A stretch of 64,000 nt of DNA from Hysterangium stoloniferum (Eukaryota; Basidiomycota; Agaricomycetes; Hysterangiales; Hysterangiaceae): the NCBI GenBank assembly GCA_015178975.1, contig WHVD01000052.1, positions 310,001 to 374,000 of the forward strand, written 5' to 3'. A program made the translations under genes and the position numbers. Positions 22,702-34,083 of the stretch are shown here, one piece after another. The notes under the pieces are model-generated. The model was given only the letters and a program-made list of their open reading frames with translations, made no database searches and had not been told where the DNA came from. Within the stretch, counting starts at the first letter, position 1. Each line of letters starts with the position of its first letter.

Positions 22702-23009
22702 GTGTGTGTATAATTATAAGGTGATTTTTCAGCGGGCGCCTTACATAATGCAAACAGTTGTAATACTCGCCACACTCGGAAAACCAACTTTCCGACTCCA
22801 AATATCGTCTCCCAGTTAGTGTTTGACGGCTCCGGCGGGCCGGGCCGGGACGCAGTGAGCCGCCAAGTGCCCAAGTAGTCCAGCCTCTGTTGCGGAACCT
22901 GACTATGAGCAGAACTGTATGAGCGTTAGCTCTTCCGAATACGTAGGAAGACTTGCCGATCACAATAGTGGCGGCCTCTACCGCGGTGAGACAACGCCGC
23001 TTACTCAAC

Positions 23010-24100
23010 CCTAGGTACTGCTCTGATCCTCATATTCCCCTGTCGCGATGCAATTTGTTCGAAGGCTCTTATATAAGCTTTTTACGTCAAGGATTTCCAT
23101 TTTCCGTACAGGCGAACTATTTCTGGATTCACCCCCTTGTTCCAAAAAAACGAGGCACCACCAATACGAAAGAAGTGAACGAAAGTCCTTGCCTAGCCCC
23201 ATGCTCCTAGAATAGAATTTATCGATCTAGCGCTGCGTTCTTGACAATTGGCTGATGTCGCCTTTGTCATCTGGCCAACAGAATAAAGGATCCTCGGGTC
23301 CCGCTGGCACAATTCTTGCCAAATTGATAAGTGGGTCAATGGGGAAGACTTCTGGCTGATTTGTCAAGAAAACTGATTTGATGTTCCCGGCTTTGGCTGT
23401 TTTAGCAGATGGTAAATCCAATCTAGCATAACGTTTACCGTTGGTGTCATGGCTGATCAGAACATCCCGCTTCAGGTGTTTCCTACTATTGAAATGAGAT
23501 GGGCCTGGCACTGTGACCTCTCCGAAACGCATTAATGCGTAAGCAGCCACTACCCATATCTAAGCATCAAAGGTGTCATTCAAGTTCAGGGTTGTTTTAA
23601 GCGCGAATAAAATTTTTGACATTACTGGGGGAGGTCGCTTTCATGGACCCCTGTAAGTTCCTAGACCGCTTAATGACCGGTCAATCTTGCTTCTCTCGTC
23701 ATCTGATAATGACCAACTCTGTGCAATGTGTCATACTCGAATTGCCGACAAGTACTTTTTTTGTGACGCTGATAGAAATAGTTTCGAAAGGGGCTCTGGC
23801 CATCATATCTTCTCCAATACATGTGGGGCCCACAGTGCGAAAGAATGTGGCACTTCGGAGCGTGCTGGCAGACATTTTTGCCTCAAAAATAGAGAAATTG
23901 TTGCACAAAATATGGAATTTGCGCAAGCCTGACTCATAACCGCCTGCATCACGCAGGGATGGTTCTAAAGCAATTGAGGCGTTCAAGTTCAATACTGGGT
24001 ACGCGATTGTCGCTAGCAGTGGAGTGTTAAGAGTTTGCCATTTAAACAGTATTTCGTCTACTCTACAAGGTAGCCTAAGGACAGGAGGCGCCCGGTGCAA
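23010..24100 (-). mobile_element. Broken tyrosine-recombinase (YR) gene of a mobile element
   Basis: Read on the minus strand, short blocks match the tyrosine recombinases widespread in Agaricomycetes repeats. In order these are GYESGLRKFHILC (N-terminal domain), RPPPVMSKILFALK, AAYALMRFGEVTVPGPS (first catalytic Arg region), FPIDPLINL, then an RIGGAS-like box and a KWKS block near 23020-23200 from the C-terminal catalytic part. The copy is broken in several places and is not a functional gene. It probably belongs to a DIRS/Ngaro- or Crypton-like element. No polymerase region adjoins it, so the class is open. Confidence 0.6.
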
Positions 24101-24305
24101 ATGGCTAGAGGATGATGACTGTAAAGATGCGGCATAGGGTGTTGCAACCAGGACCAGTGCTACCATGATTGAATCCGATGTTCTAGGTGCCTGGGAATGC
24201 TCATCTCGGTGCATTTCTTCACGTTCAGAAAGCCTTTGAGGAAGTCGGAAACATCACCTCAAGATAGGGCAGGGCATCTCATATGTTGTCCCTTGAGGTG
24301 ATATA

Positions 24306-24906
24306 CAGTCAACTCCCTCATAACCCATACCCCTTGGGATAGGCCCAGAAGTATGTGTTATGAGGGAGTATGTGTTATGAGGGAGTATGGGTTATGAGGG
24401 AGTATGGGTTATGAGGGAGTATGGGTTATGAGGGAGTATGGGTTATGAGGGAGTATGGGTTATGAGGGAGTATGGGTTATGAGGGAGTATGGTATGGGTT
24501 ATGAGGGAGTATGGTTATGAGGGAGTATGGGTTATGAGGGAGTATGGGTATGGGTATGAGGGAGTATGGGTTATGAGGGAGTATGGGTTATGAGGGAGTA
24601 TGGGTTATGAGGGAGTATGGGTTATGAGGGAGTATGGGTTATGAGGGAGTATGGGTTATGAGGGAGTATGGTTATGAGGGAGTATGGGTTATGAGGGAGT
24701 ATGGGTTATGAGGGAGTATGGGTTATGAGGGAGTATGGGTTATGAGGGAGTATGGGTTATGAGGGAGTATGGGTTATGAGGGAGTATGGGAGTATGGGTT
24801 ATGAGGGAGGTATTAAAACCTGCTTAGCAAATTGGTTGCTCCATAATTGTATGGGTTATGAGGGAGTATGGGTTATCTGGGGTATGGGTTATGAGGGAGT
24901 CGACTG
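24306..24906. mobile_element. TA-flanked MITE (Tc1/mariner-pogo type ends) filled with a minisatellite
   Basis: The left end reads CAGTCAACTCCCTCATAACC and the right end, in reverse complement, CAGTCGACTCCCTCATAACC, each continuing into CATACCCC. Both ends are flanked by TA (24304-24305 and 24907-24908), the target duplication of Tc1/mariner and pogo-like transposases. No transposase is encoded. The interior is almost entirely a tandem array of a 17-bp unit identical to part of the terminal repeat. Confidence 0.8.
24360..24900 (+). repeat. 17-bp minisatellite derived from the MITE terminal repeat
   Basis: The unit GGGTTATGAGGGAGTAT is repeated roughly 30 times with a few short or variant units (for example gtgttatg at the left edge and truncated units near 24490 and 24545). 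The unit is the reverse complement of the terminal repeat's inner ATACTCCCTCATAACCC-like sequence. A 40-bp non-repeat spacer sits near 24810-24850. Confidence 0.9.
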
Positions 24907-25107
24907 TATTCAGTTCTCAACTGTATACATCAGTAACATGGTATTGGCACCTGGATGGTCTTGGACGCTCCATGAGCGCTGGAGGCATGGGAGGAGGTCG
25001 CCCATTCTGGCAGCGTCGTGGAGTGTCTGGGATTACGTCGGAATGGCTTTGGATGTCCCGGATGACACTGGATCATACTGCCTCGTGTGTCATCCACATC
25101 CTCCTAT

Positions 25108-25377
25108 GTTGTCCACAGACTTCCAGTGTTGTCCACAGACTTCCAGTGTTGTCCACAGACTTCCAGTGTTGTCCACAGACTTCCAGTGTTGTCCACAGAC
25201 TTCCAGTGTTGTCCACAGACTTCCAGTGTCGTCCACAGACTTCCAGTGTCGTCCACAGACTTCCAGTGTCGTCCACAGACTTCCAGTGTCGTCCACAGAC
25301 TTCCAGTGTCGTCCACAGACTTCCAGTGTCGTCCACAGACTTCCAGTGTCGTCCACAGACTTCCAGTGTCGTCCACA
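25108..25377 (+). repeat. 20-bp minisatellite, 13.5 copies, two variant blocks
   Basis: The unit GTTGTCCACAGACTTCCAGT is repeated in perfect register. Units 1-6 (25108-25227) have GTT and units 7-14 (25228-25377) have GTC, with no mixing, and the rest of the unit is invariant. Since 20 is not a multiple of three, the array opens reading frames in several phases on both strands; none is taken as a gene. Confidence 0.92.
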
Positions 25378-25766
25378 TGTCTTGTATATTGTTTATATAT
25401 TAATAAATTTTTCTTTTAATTGCCCCACTGTCCCAGTCAAATGGCTTTGAAAACTAATATTATTTAACTTTTTAAAAAGGTTGATTTTAAGTAATTCTAG
25501 ATGCTGCCGGCAGTAACAAACTATCACAGTACAATTTCACTGATTTGAAACCTAGACATAGACATACTAAGCATCCAAGTCATCGGCTGGAATTACACTG
25601 TCATTTTCACTGTCATCGCCCGAGTCCATGTCACTGGTGGATGATTCCCAATGCTCTGAATTGGATTGGTCACCATTATCCTGTGGCTGCATTCCCGTTG
25701 TTATAAACATCAACCGATCCGTTCCACGAAAATGGTGTAGGCATGCTTGAGTGCCTGGGTAAGTTG

Positions 25767-26317
25767 TCAGTTTTCTTCATAGAGGGCTGCAGTCGCCTCT
25801 ATGAAGTGCTGACTGATATTCTCAGCTAACTGGTGGGAGATGTCGGCCTCCTGGGCTTGCTTCCGTATGATACTCAAATCATACTCCATCTCCGTGCTGC
25901 GCTCTTGCAGAAACTTGACACACTCTTGAAGCTCGTCTCGCTGCGAGCAAATTTTTGTGAACACCTCCCTCACCTCTGTTATGGCACGGATGTCCCTCAT
26001 GCTGGCGAGACTTGAATACTATGAAGTAAGGTGAATAACGAAGATATTGCAACGCCATTACTCAGAACACTCACATTATTCATGGATGGATCTATTGTAG
26101 ATGGATCTTCCCCTCCTTGCAGCTCGGTGTGTAGTGCAGAATCACTGCTGCTGAACCCATCTGTGTTCAACACAGCCAACTCCACAAGTTGCCTTTCAGT
26201 TTCATACCAGACTATGTTGTCGTCATTTGGTAATGATCGCAATACTCTGGAGAAGTGAATCCTTTCATCTGTCATGGCTGGATTGTGCTGACTGACTTGT
26301 GTAGAGATGTGCAGCAT
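25767..26317 (-). CDS. Hypothetical coiled-coil protein, two exons (uncertain, perhaps decayed)
   Basis: Exon 1 (26317-26075) and exon 2 (26018-25767) join in phase 0 across a 56-nt GT-AG intron to give 164 residues. Exon 1 is polar (for example VLRSLPNDDNIVWYETERQL). Exon 2 is helical and charged (REVFTKICSQRDELQECV and following), with a heptad-like pattern suggesting a coiled coil. After the exon 2 stop the same frame stays open for 18 more codons (QLTQALKHAYTIFVERIG), and an acidic segment ending IPADDLDA lies at 25567-25692. The original gene may therefore have been longer and the stop at 25767-25769 recent. I do not recognise the family. It could be an accessory gene of the neighbouring repeats. 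Confidence 0.4.
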
Positions 26318-27419
26318 AGTGAATGACTTCAGTATCTTGTCGTTGTTGTTGGGTTGAGGTGAAGCTAGGGTGGCTGTTGGGAGCTGTTTGGAGGGCTGGT
26401 GAGTTGTTTTTTATTGCCACATATCTACGCAGTTTGAGGCAGCAGGGGTGAGCAAAAACAGTTCATTGCTGCCAACAAAATGGAGCAGAGGTGGTGGTGA
26501 TGGTGATAGACCTGTGAATGGCATTATGTAAATATAAAGAAAGGCAAAGAAAATTGAACATACTTGGGCTAACACTAGCTTGATTCATTTGGTGATCAGA
26601 AGAAAGTAACAAAAACAATGACAAAATAAAATGTAAGGATGGGTGAATTGAGAAAAGTACAAAAAAATTTTTCAATCGGAGTTTGAATGTGTTTGCAGTT
26701 AAGCTCCAAGTGCTGGAGTGTGCCGAAAGTATGTACAGGTGTTTGTGGACATGTTGTGTCATGTCTGATAATAGCTTTGTGAGTACATAGGAATATGTGA
26801 CGGAAAAGAATTTTTTCTATTCAAGACAGAATTATAAAACAGAATTATTTCTGGGAGAGGGAGACAACAGCTATCCTATCTAACTATAAGGCGAGCAGTG
26901 CTACCTAACTAGATATGGGGTGCGTGGGTACTACAGGTGCACCCATGCATGTGTCGCTTCCGTGTGTGCAGGAGGAGTTGGGACATAAGCACTACTCATG
27001 GAATATGCTGGAGCTGCCTGGATGCACTTCTGGAGTGCTGGAAGTGCCCGGACGCTCTTGGTGGAGGTCTAGACTAGTAAGCGTTCTTTGACGGCTCTCA
27101 AGCCATTTAGCGCCCAATACCATTTTACTGATGTACAGTTCATTGTCATTAATTTGTAAATATTTGTCAAGATCTTATTCATCTTTTTGTTACGAGACTG
27201 GACCTTGTTCATTACTGCTACGACTCTGGTGTTGTCTGACTTGCACGACCGTGATTGGTGCTGGCTTTGAAATATTCCCACATCAGGAAAACGGAACGGC
27301 ACGCTTGAACGGCCTCTAGTAAAGAATAGACTGTCTAGCTAGAACCATATTATTTATGCTGAATTCTATTTGTTAAGTTCAGAAAATCATCTAATATAAA
27401 TATGACATAATGGAAATAA

Positions 27420-27616
27420 TGTTAAGTTTTTGGTGGTGCTGTTCCTAGACCATATAACTTTCTGTTTGTCTGAGTAGGTGACAGTTAACTCGTTGTAAAC
27501 AGATGAGTACTACAATACATGACTCATCCTTCTTATATAGCCAGTAACTGCTTACTAATATCCCCATATAGTTCGATTTCTTGCCACTCACTTACCTGAA
27601 TTCCCAAAATCTAACA
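27420..27616 (-). repeat. Short LTR-like repeat, minus orientation
   Basis: On the minus strand it starts TGTTAGATTTTGGG and ends AACTTAACA (about 197 bp). It is directly preceded by a purine-rich GCTTGAGGGAGTG, as expected for a 3' LTR next to its polypurine tract. A similar 100-bp stretch (acagttaactcattg, aactttctgtttgtctgag) recurs at 44217-44360. Similar purine tract/TGTT junctions lie near 28137 and 28725, probably from related copies. Confidence 0.5.
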
Positions 27617-29290
27617 CACTCCCTCAAGCAAAAGGAGCTTACAGTAACCATAGCACTCCCTGAAACCTAAGATCCCTGATGTTACCTGCCTGAACTCCCT
27701 GAGATGATTGCAACAACCTTCAAATTGCTCTCAAATGTGCTCCTTGAACCCCAAGTATTTCCACATAGCTGTCCATCACTTTGACTCCCACTCCCAATCC
27801 AATTGCAAATCCTATCCTGGATATTACAGGTGATAATGGCAAGTGGCAATGTTTGATAGTGATCCAGGACAAACCTGCTGAATAGTAAAATGGTGATTCA
27901 GCTCTTCCAATGGGTGGGCAATGATAAATGCGGATTGTAAGGATTGTCACTATGTGAATGTAGGCATAAATGAGTGTCATAGTGAAAAGGTGATGTGTGA
28001 TAAGTAATAAAAATGATGTGTGATGTTGACAGTCAGTTTCTTGATACATGGTGATACATGGTGGTTATGTGGCAGCCTCATGGATGTGGACACCCTGACT
28101 ATCGCGACTCAAGTGCTAGTGCTCACAATACTCCAACACACCCCCTTGAGCATAGAGACTTGAAAATATATCATGCAGCATTGAGGTGCAAATGATACGA
28201 ACATGTGTGAGTTTGTGTGCTAGTGAGAAAGTCAATTGCCAGTTGTTGTCATCCTGTGTGATGCGCCTCAAAGTAAAATTCTTGATTTTCTTCTTCCAAT
28301 TTGTCAACCCATCACCAACACTCCCTCACCCATCCAGCTAATCACCCAGTTCATCACTCCCTCCAGTAGGGCTCTTCTGTCCCTCTGGCTCACAATGAGA
28401 CTGTGGTTGGCTACTACCTCAGTCATCCACTGGGTTTTCCCATGTGCCATACTTCCACATCCATCTCTATCACAACTGTTGTTGATTGCAATATTGGTGG
28501 TGCCTTAAAAAGGTGAGGACTTTGTTCAATGCCTCTGCAGGTCATTGTATGTTGAGTTGTCTCAATTTGAGGTCTCAATTGTTTGCAGTTCAGAGTGGTT
28601 AATGGGAGCCACCTGTGACATGTTTGACATAGACAGCAGTTCCTGGCTATTGCATACATGGCAGTCCTTGCATGTTGTGCCATGAGTCCTAATGCTTGCT
28701 ATCCCTTGCTATCCCAAATCTAATGCACTCCCTCAGCATGAGAGGATTGCAGTGACCATTCCCACTCCCTCAAATGAAGGATACATACCATCCAACTCTC
28801 CCCACAGTCTGATCCTTCTTACAGCAATTCCATCCTGATGCATGGCGGTTCTCCAAGACATAACAGTCATAGTGTACCCTCTGACAAAGACACCCTGTCT
28901 TTCCAGTTCATGATTGACCTGTTGGGTTGCCATCCTCAGGCTCAATGGCTCTAGGATCTTCAGCACCTCAGTCAGCCAGATCACTGCAGCATTATTGGAA
29001 GTGTATTCAAGATGCAGGATATTGCAGTAGTAAGCAAAAGGTCTTGTATAGTATGTGAGAATGACAATAAGAATGAGTGGTATGTGAAGAGTGAAGTCCA
29101 TGCAATAAAGGAACAATGGGATTTATGGAGGCAAATGGGAGGCATGTGATTTACAGTTATTTTCTTTTTGTTTGACAGGCTCCTTTGTTCCATAGACACA
29201 TATAAATACCCACAGGAAAGTAGGAATCCAATAACAGCTGATTCCCATATAATGTGTCAACTAAGATATTATATTTTAACATAATGACAA

Positions 29291-29480
29291 GTCACTAGTG
29301 GCCATAGAGCATCCAGCTCAAGCCAGGCTAGCTAGCAAACACCTGAGATAGCTATTATAGATCCACTCCACATTAAAAAATACCATTAAGTAAATGGCTG
29401 AGCTTGGCCTACTATACAAGCTAGCTAGGGTATGTATGCATTTCCCAATTTCCTGATGCAGCTGCAGTGCCATTCTCAAG
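29291..29480 (+). repeat. Dispersed repeat, inverted copy at 60120-60310
   Basis: Shared blocks include gagatagctattatagat, taagtaaat, agcttgg, tagctagctag and tttcccaatttcctgatg. They match the reverse complement of 60120-60310. No coding content is evident. Confidence 0.65.
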
Positions 29481-30737
29481 CCCAACTCTATCACTACCAC
29501 CTCTGCCCAACCAATGTTGCATGAGCACCTACTCTGAAGCCTGAAGCCCATTTCTATATGTCCAGTGATTGTCTACCACTACAGCCATCCCAATGTGTGA
29601 AGAGTGGTGGAAGTTCTAACCATTCTATATACAAAGAATATTGACCGTTTAGGTACAACATGAAGATGTATTGACTATTTAGTTCAATACGGTTGAGTGA
29701 AATAGCTATATAAAGTAGAGTAGAGAGTTAAAATGAATAAGGAAAATTGACTGTTAAGTATGATTCTGAATGACTGCTTGAGTGTAGAAGAGAGTAATGA
29801 GAGAGTCAAATAACAGAGTAGTGCAGATGTAGTCTGCGCGGATTGAGATAAAGGTAAAGTTTCAACTGGTACAGTTCGAAACTCTGATTGTGTAGATAGT
29901 TAAAGCCCATCTGTGACGGTCGAGACAATACCCCAATCACAACTTACAGGACACTAACTGGTGTCTGGGTAAGTTGTGGTTGTGGGGTAAAAAGTGTCTG
30001 AGTTCTAACTACCGGTGCTAGAATACATAAGTCTGGCACGTATGTGCCCACAAGAGTCAATGTACCAAATGCATAGGCCATCAAACTAAATATATGCATA
30101 TGATAAAATAGAGAGAAAATAGAAATAATAATGGAAATATAGTGTGGGCTCTTCTGGACTATATTTCGGAGTATATTTCACAGTATCTCTCACACAATGG
30201 ACATACTGGAATCATCCCACTAGCTGATATCTACCACTTCTGAAGCAGGGATTGGTAACTTGTTTGGTAGGTGTTTTAAAATATATTGTATCCATAGAAG
30301 ATCTGCTAAAGCAGCTGTGTGAGGAACTGACTTTGCTTGCTGTGAATGGAAACTGTTTGCAAAGGTTGAAATTGAGGGTAGAAAGGGCCAGATCCATGGG
30401 AAAATGGATAAGACATGAACCAGCTCCCTATGCAATTTCTCTGCCCCATTCACCATGAAATGTACTCTGTTCACTGACCACTGATGAATTAACTCAATGG
30501 TTATGTCAATTTCTTTGGACTACTATTGTTTTGGGAAGAGGCCCCATACACAACCTATGTATTTCTAGATAGCTAAAAATGGTCTGGATTTGGTCCAACT
30601 CCAAGGTACTCCAAGCAGAGCATTAGGGCTTAAAGTCTTCTTCTGGCTCCTGATTGGATGGTAGACAAATGGGTAAGAAACAATTTACCTGTTTGATTAG
30701 CCATCCAAATTTGGCTTTCTGATATAAGGCTAGCAAC

Positions 30738-31217
30738 TGTTAGGATCAGGAAACCCACTGGGCCCCAGATCCTATCCCATAGGCACTTGTTATCTTTTAC
30801 AGGATGACCCATCAACTGGATTCTGACCAGATATCCTGGATCCTCTAGATGCTTGAAGATCCTTTCCCCCAATCTGTTCCTGAGTCAGTTTGACTTGCAT
30901 TCATTTTTTTGTTATTGTGTTCCCTGTACTTGTTCCTATTTTCTATATAGTCTAGGATCTGTTTGTAATTACAATCCAATCAGAAAATCAACTTAGCATG
31001 TTGCTGTACAATGTGCGGCACATGAGTCTTTAGAGCTTGCATGATGCCACACATGATGCACACACATTGTGACATGTGACTCATGACAAACAAACAAAAC
31101 ACAACAAAAATAAAATATATGAGCCCTGACAGAAGCCAAGTCCTACCTGCTTCCAGAACATCCATGGGTTTTCTCCAGATATCTATCTGCCCATAAGCCC
31201 CAAGCTTAATATCAACA
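30738..31217 (+). repeat. LTR-like fragment related to the solo LTR at 34084
   Basis: It begins TGTTAGGATCAGG, ends ATATCAACA and shares tatatagtct, acaatccaatcagaaaatc and agaagccaagtcctacc with 34084-34920. An inverted related piece lies near 33410-33700. I see no target duplication at these edges, so the limits are approximate. Confidence 0.45.
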
Positions 31218-31598
31218 TATCAGCGATTCCTCTGAAAACTCCTGTACTTGACACTAAACCAAATATTACTGCTTGGTCAACATAGACTAAACCTTTCCAA
31301 TAGATACACTGTGCATTCTGTTGTTCTGGTCTTTATGGTATTATTCTGTATGTCACTGATATGCTAAATGTGGCCACCACACAGCATTCTAGTAACACCA
31401 AAATTAGTGCTGCTACTTCCACAAACATACCCTATTCTGTCAGAAAATTGTCAGAGTTTATCCTGCTGCTTATGTGTGAATTTAGTGGGTCTCCTTGATG
31501 TTGGATGAGCAAATGTTGACCTTGGATAAATTAACAATATCTTACTGATGACTAACAATCTCAGTAGTGACTGGTTCTTAATAGGACTACTCTTAATT

Positions 31599-31675
31599 GC
31601 CTGAGAGCTCAGGAGTTAAGAGCACTAGACATGTAATTCAGACATAGTGGTCACTGGTTCAAATCCAGCTTGGGC
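31599..31675 (+). repeat. tRNA-like sequence, probably a SINE head
   Basis: A cloverleaf can be sketched: acceptor GCCTGAG with CTTGGGC (two G-T pairs), a D arm GCTC/GAGC, an anticodon arm resembling tRNA-Thr(TGT), and a T arm CTGGTTCAAATCCAG whose GGTTCAAATCC is a good B box. The anticodon stem has a mismatch, position 33 is not T and one base is missing before the D arm. It is therefore not a functional tRNA gene but fits a tRNA-derived SINE. Confidence 0.4.
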
Positions 31676-31811
31676 CAATATTCTCACCCTACATACATAT
31701 GTATATAATGTAACACTTGAGGGTACATATAATAGATTCTGAATGAGCTGGAAGCTGTCTGAACTCAGCTCTTATATCAGACCTAATGGTAATGTTTGGA
31801 ATGGACCACTT

Positions 31812-32659
31812 TTTTAAGATCTAAGGTTAAATTAAGATCTAAGGTTAAATTAAGATCTAAGGTTAAATTAAGATCTAAGGTTAAATTAAGATCTAAGGTT
31901 AAATTAAGATCTAAGGTTAAATTAAGATCTAAGGTTAAATTAAGATTTAGGGTTAAAGACAAAGGGGAAGTGATGTTGGAGGACCAATGGGTATTTGTAC
32001 TCAACTGGGAAGACCAGTTAGTTCTACAAAACAAGTGGAGCTTGGCTTCAACTTATGTGTTGTGCCCTCACATGAACTGTTAGGGTGCTCTGGTATTTTG
32101 AGAAGAGCAAGTGGTATGATTTTGGACTGCAGACATTACTTATGTAGCTGAAATTAACTGGAAGGCTGAAATGCTAAGGGTTGTTGGAATAAGAGTCATA
32201 GCTGGCTGATGACATCTTCAAGAGAATGAGGAGAAAGCAAAGGGACTTCAACACAAAGGAGGGTAATATAAGTTGATATTAGAACTGAAGAACTATAGCA
32301 TACATGATAGAGTTTTCATACAAAGGTGTAATGGATGATCAGAAGGCTGATCAAGGAAGCAAGGAGTTGTGACAGGTCAAGGGAAGCAGGAAAGGAACAA
32401 GGATCAAACTAGAACTAAATGTGATGACACAGGTATTCTAAAGGTTGTGAGGTGGGAAATAATGGTTACATGTAGAACAGGTGATGGGAGAGCATTGGGA
32501 TGGTGATGGTATGGAATGACCCAAAGGGTAATCTTCAGAAAAACAGGTGTTGGGGTGCTGCAGGCAGTGACACCATGTCAGGGGTACCAATAGCATAGTG
32601 CTGGAGGGTTATGAGGGTAAGATCAAGTTGTGGGGGTCCAAATGGTAGGGATCCTAACA
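31812..32659 (-). mobile_element. Solo LTR (Ty3/gypsy-like), minus orientation, TSD CACTT
   Basis: On the minus strand it starts TGTTAGGATCCC and ends with a slightly worn TTAGATCTTAAAA (TTAACA in its relatives). CACTT flanks it at 31807-31811 and 32660-32664. It is about 100 bp longer than its relatives because an 18-bp minisatellite has grown inside it. No internal region is present. It is almost free of CpG. Confidence 0.75.
31816..31958 (+). repeat. 18-bp minisatellite inside the solo LTR
   Basis: Seven perfect copies of AAGATCTAAGGTTAAATT (31816-31941) and a diverged eighth. Other LTRs of the family have a single AAGATCTAA at this place. Confidence 0.92.
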
Positions 32660-34083
32660 CACTTAGTTATTGTAATTCCTCAGGTAAATAGTAACCTTTA
32701 GAGGGGCCACCTGCCTCTTGTTCACTCAAAGTTTGGGCTCTTTGATGAATATTTGTGATTTTCAAAAAAATAAGCATCCATTCTAAATGCCTGTCAATTC
32801 ATACAGTATATTGAACTTTCTATTAATCCTGATAAAGTGTATTACTAGTCCTGAACTATGTTATATTTACATAATATATGTACTTGCCACTTTGATTGAG
32901 TGGGATTACCACAACTCTCAGGTCAGAGCCACTTGCAGCTGCCTGTCCATGGCTATTCTCAAGGCAGATGGTGCAGGCATGGGTATTGGTGCAATTCCCC
33001 CCACTTGCATTGTGATCCCAAGGGCCAATTAAAACAGCACTGTTTGCTGCAGGAAGAGATGTGTGTGTGTTTGTTTCTGGAATTCTGTGCAATTGTTGTA
33101 ACAGCTTTGCTAGCAGAAGTGTGCTTTTATATGCAGTCTGCTGGAAAGTTCCCAGAAATTCCACACTGAAACAGTAGGATTTTACCCCTCTGTGAATGAT
33201 TTCTTTTGAGGTGCTCATTGGGGTGTTGATAGCACTTCTAAGGGATACAAGGGGTTTGTTAGGGTGAGGGGGACATTATTCACCCTTGCCAATTATAGAG
33301 CTATCCAATCCATGTAGAAATAATAGTTAAGACATTGGTATCCAGGGAGCTGTTAAGCTCAGGGTGTATGGGCAGATAGCCAGGATAACCTGCAGATGTT
33401 CTGGGAACAGGTAGGACTTGGCTTCAGCTTATGTGCTGTGCCCTTGCATGATTGTGTGGTCCAACTTCAGAGAGGAGAGTATGGGAAGGCCATGGGGTCC
33501 AGGAATACACAGTGGTCAAGAGTTGGGAAACCTGAGGGTTCCAATAACATCCTATGAGCCTTAGTTGGAGGGCCTGCAGGCTTTGAGAATATGCTGGTGC
33601 AAGTTGGGACAAACAAGTAGTTATCAAGCTGGGTAAATAGGTAGGAAACTAGGTGGATACTAAGTTGATTTTCTGATCAGATTGTACTGTAAGTGCAAAC
33701 AGATCCTAGAATATATAGAACTAATGATTATTGTACTACTAGTCTAGTGAGACAAAAAGATAAAAAGGGCAAACAAGAAATGATGCAGGGTTGACCATAC
33801 TAAGAATAAGGATTGAGATGGAATAGGAACAAGTACAGGGGACATAATAAATAAATAAATGAATCCATATCAAACAGACTCAGTGTTAAGATCTAAGTGG
33901 AATGAGGAGAGGAGGCTCTAAGTCAGGGGGCCAATGATGGAAATGTAGTGGAGCTTGGCTTCAACTTACATATGTGTTATGCCCTCACACAAACTGTTAG
34001 GGTGCTCCAATATTTCAAACAGAGCAGATAGTATGATAGGAATGAAGAGCAACACTTATCTCAATTGACCAGAGGGCTGAATT

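Larger units (their letters stand above)
26330..33893. other. CpG-depleted repeat block (left part)
   Basis: Old repeats dominate and CG dinucleotides almost vanish (for example I find none in 28981-29220 or in 32041-32700), while TG and CA are frequent. No host gene is recognised. The individual repeats I can delimit are listed separately; the remainder is degraded sequence of unknown origin. Confidence 0.7.

Noticed and set aside
25108-25377. Regularly spaced repeats that could suggest a CRISPR array.
   Set aside because: Units abut with no unique spacers, and the genome is fungal.
24752-25450. Long open frames (up to 232 codons) over the two minisatellites, in several phases and on both strands.
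   Set aside because: They exist only because the 17- and 20-bp units lack stops; the peptides are mere repeats and no start context, homology or splice support is seen.
31599-31675. Functional tRNA-Thr gene.
   Set aside because: Mismatched anticodon stem, wrong base at position 33 and a missing base before the D arm; a SINE head fits better.
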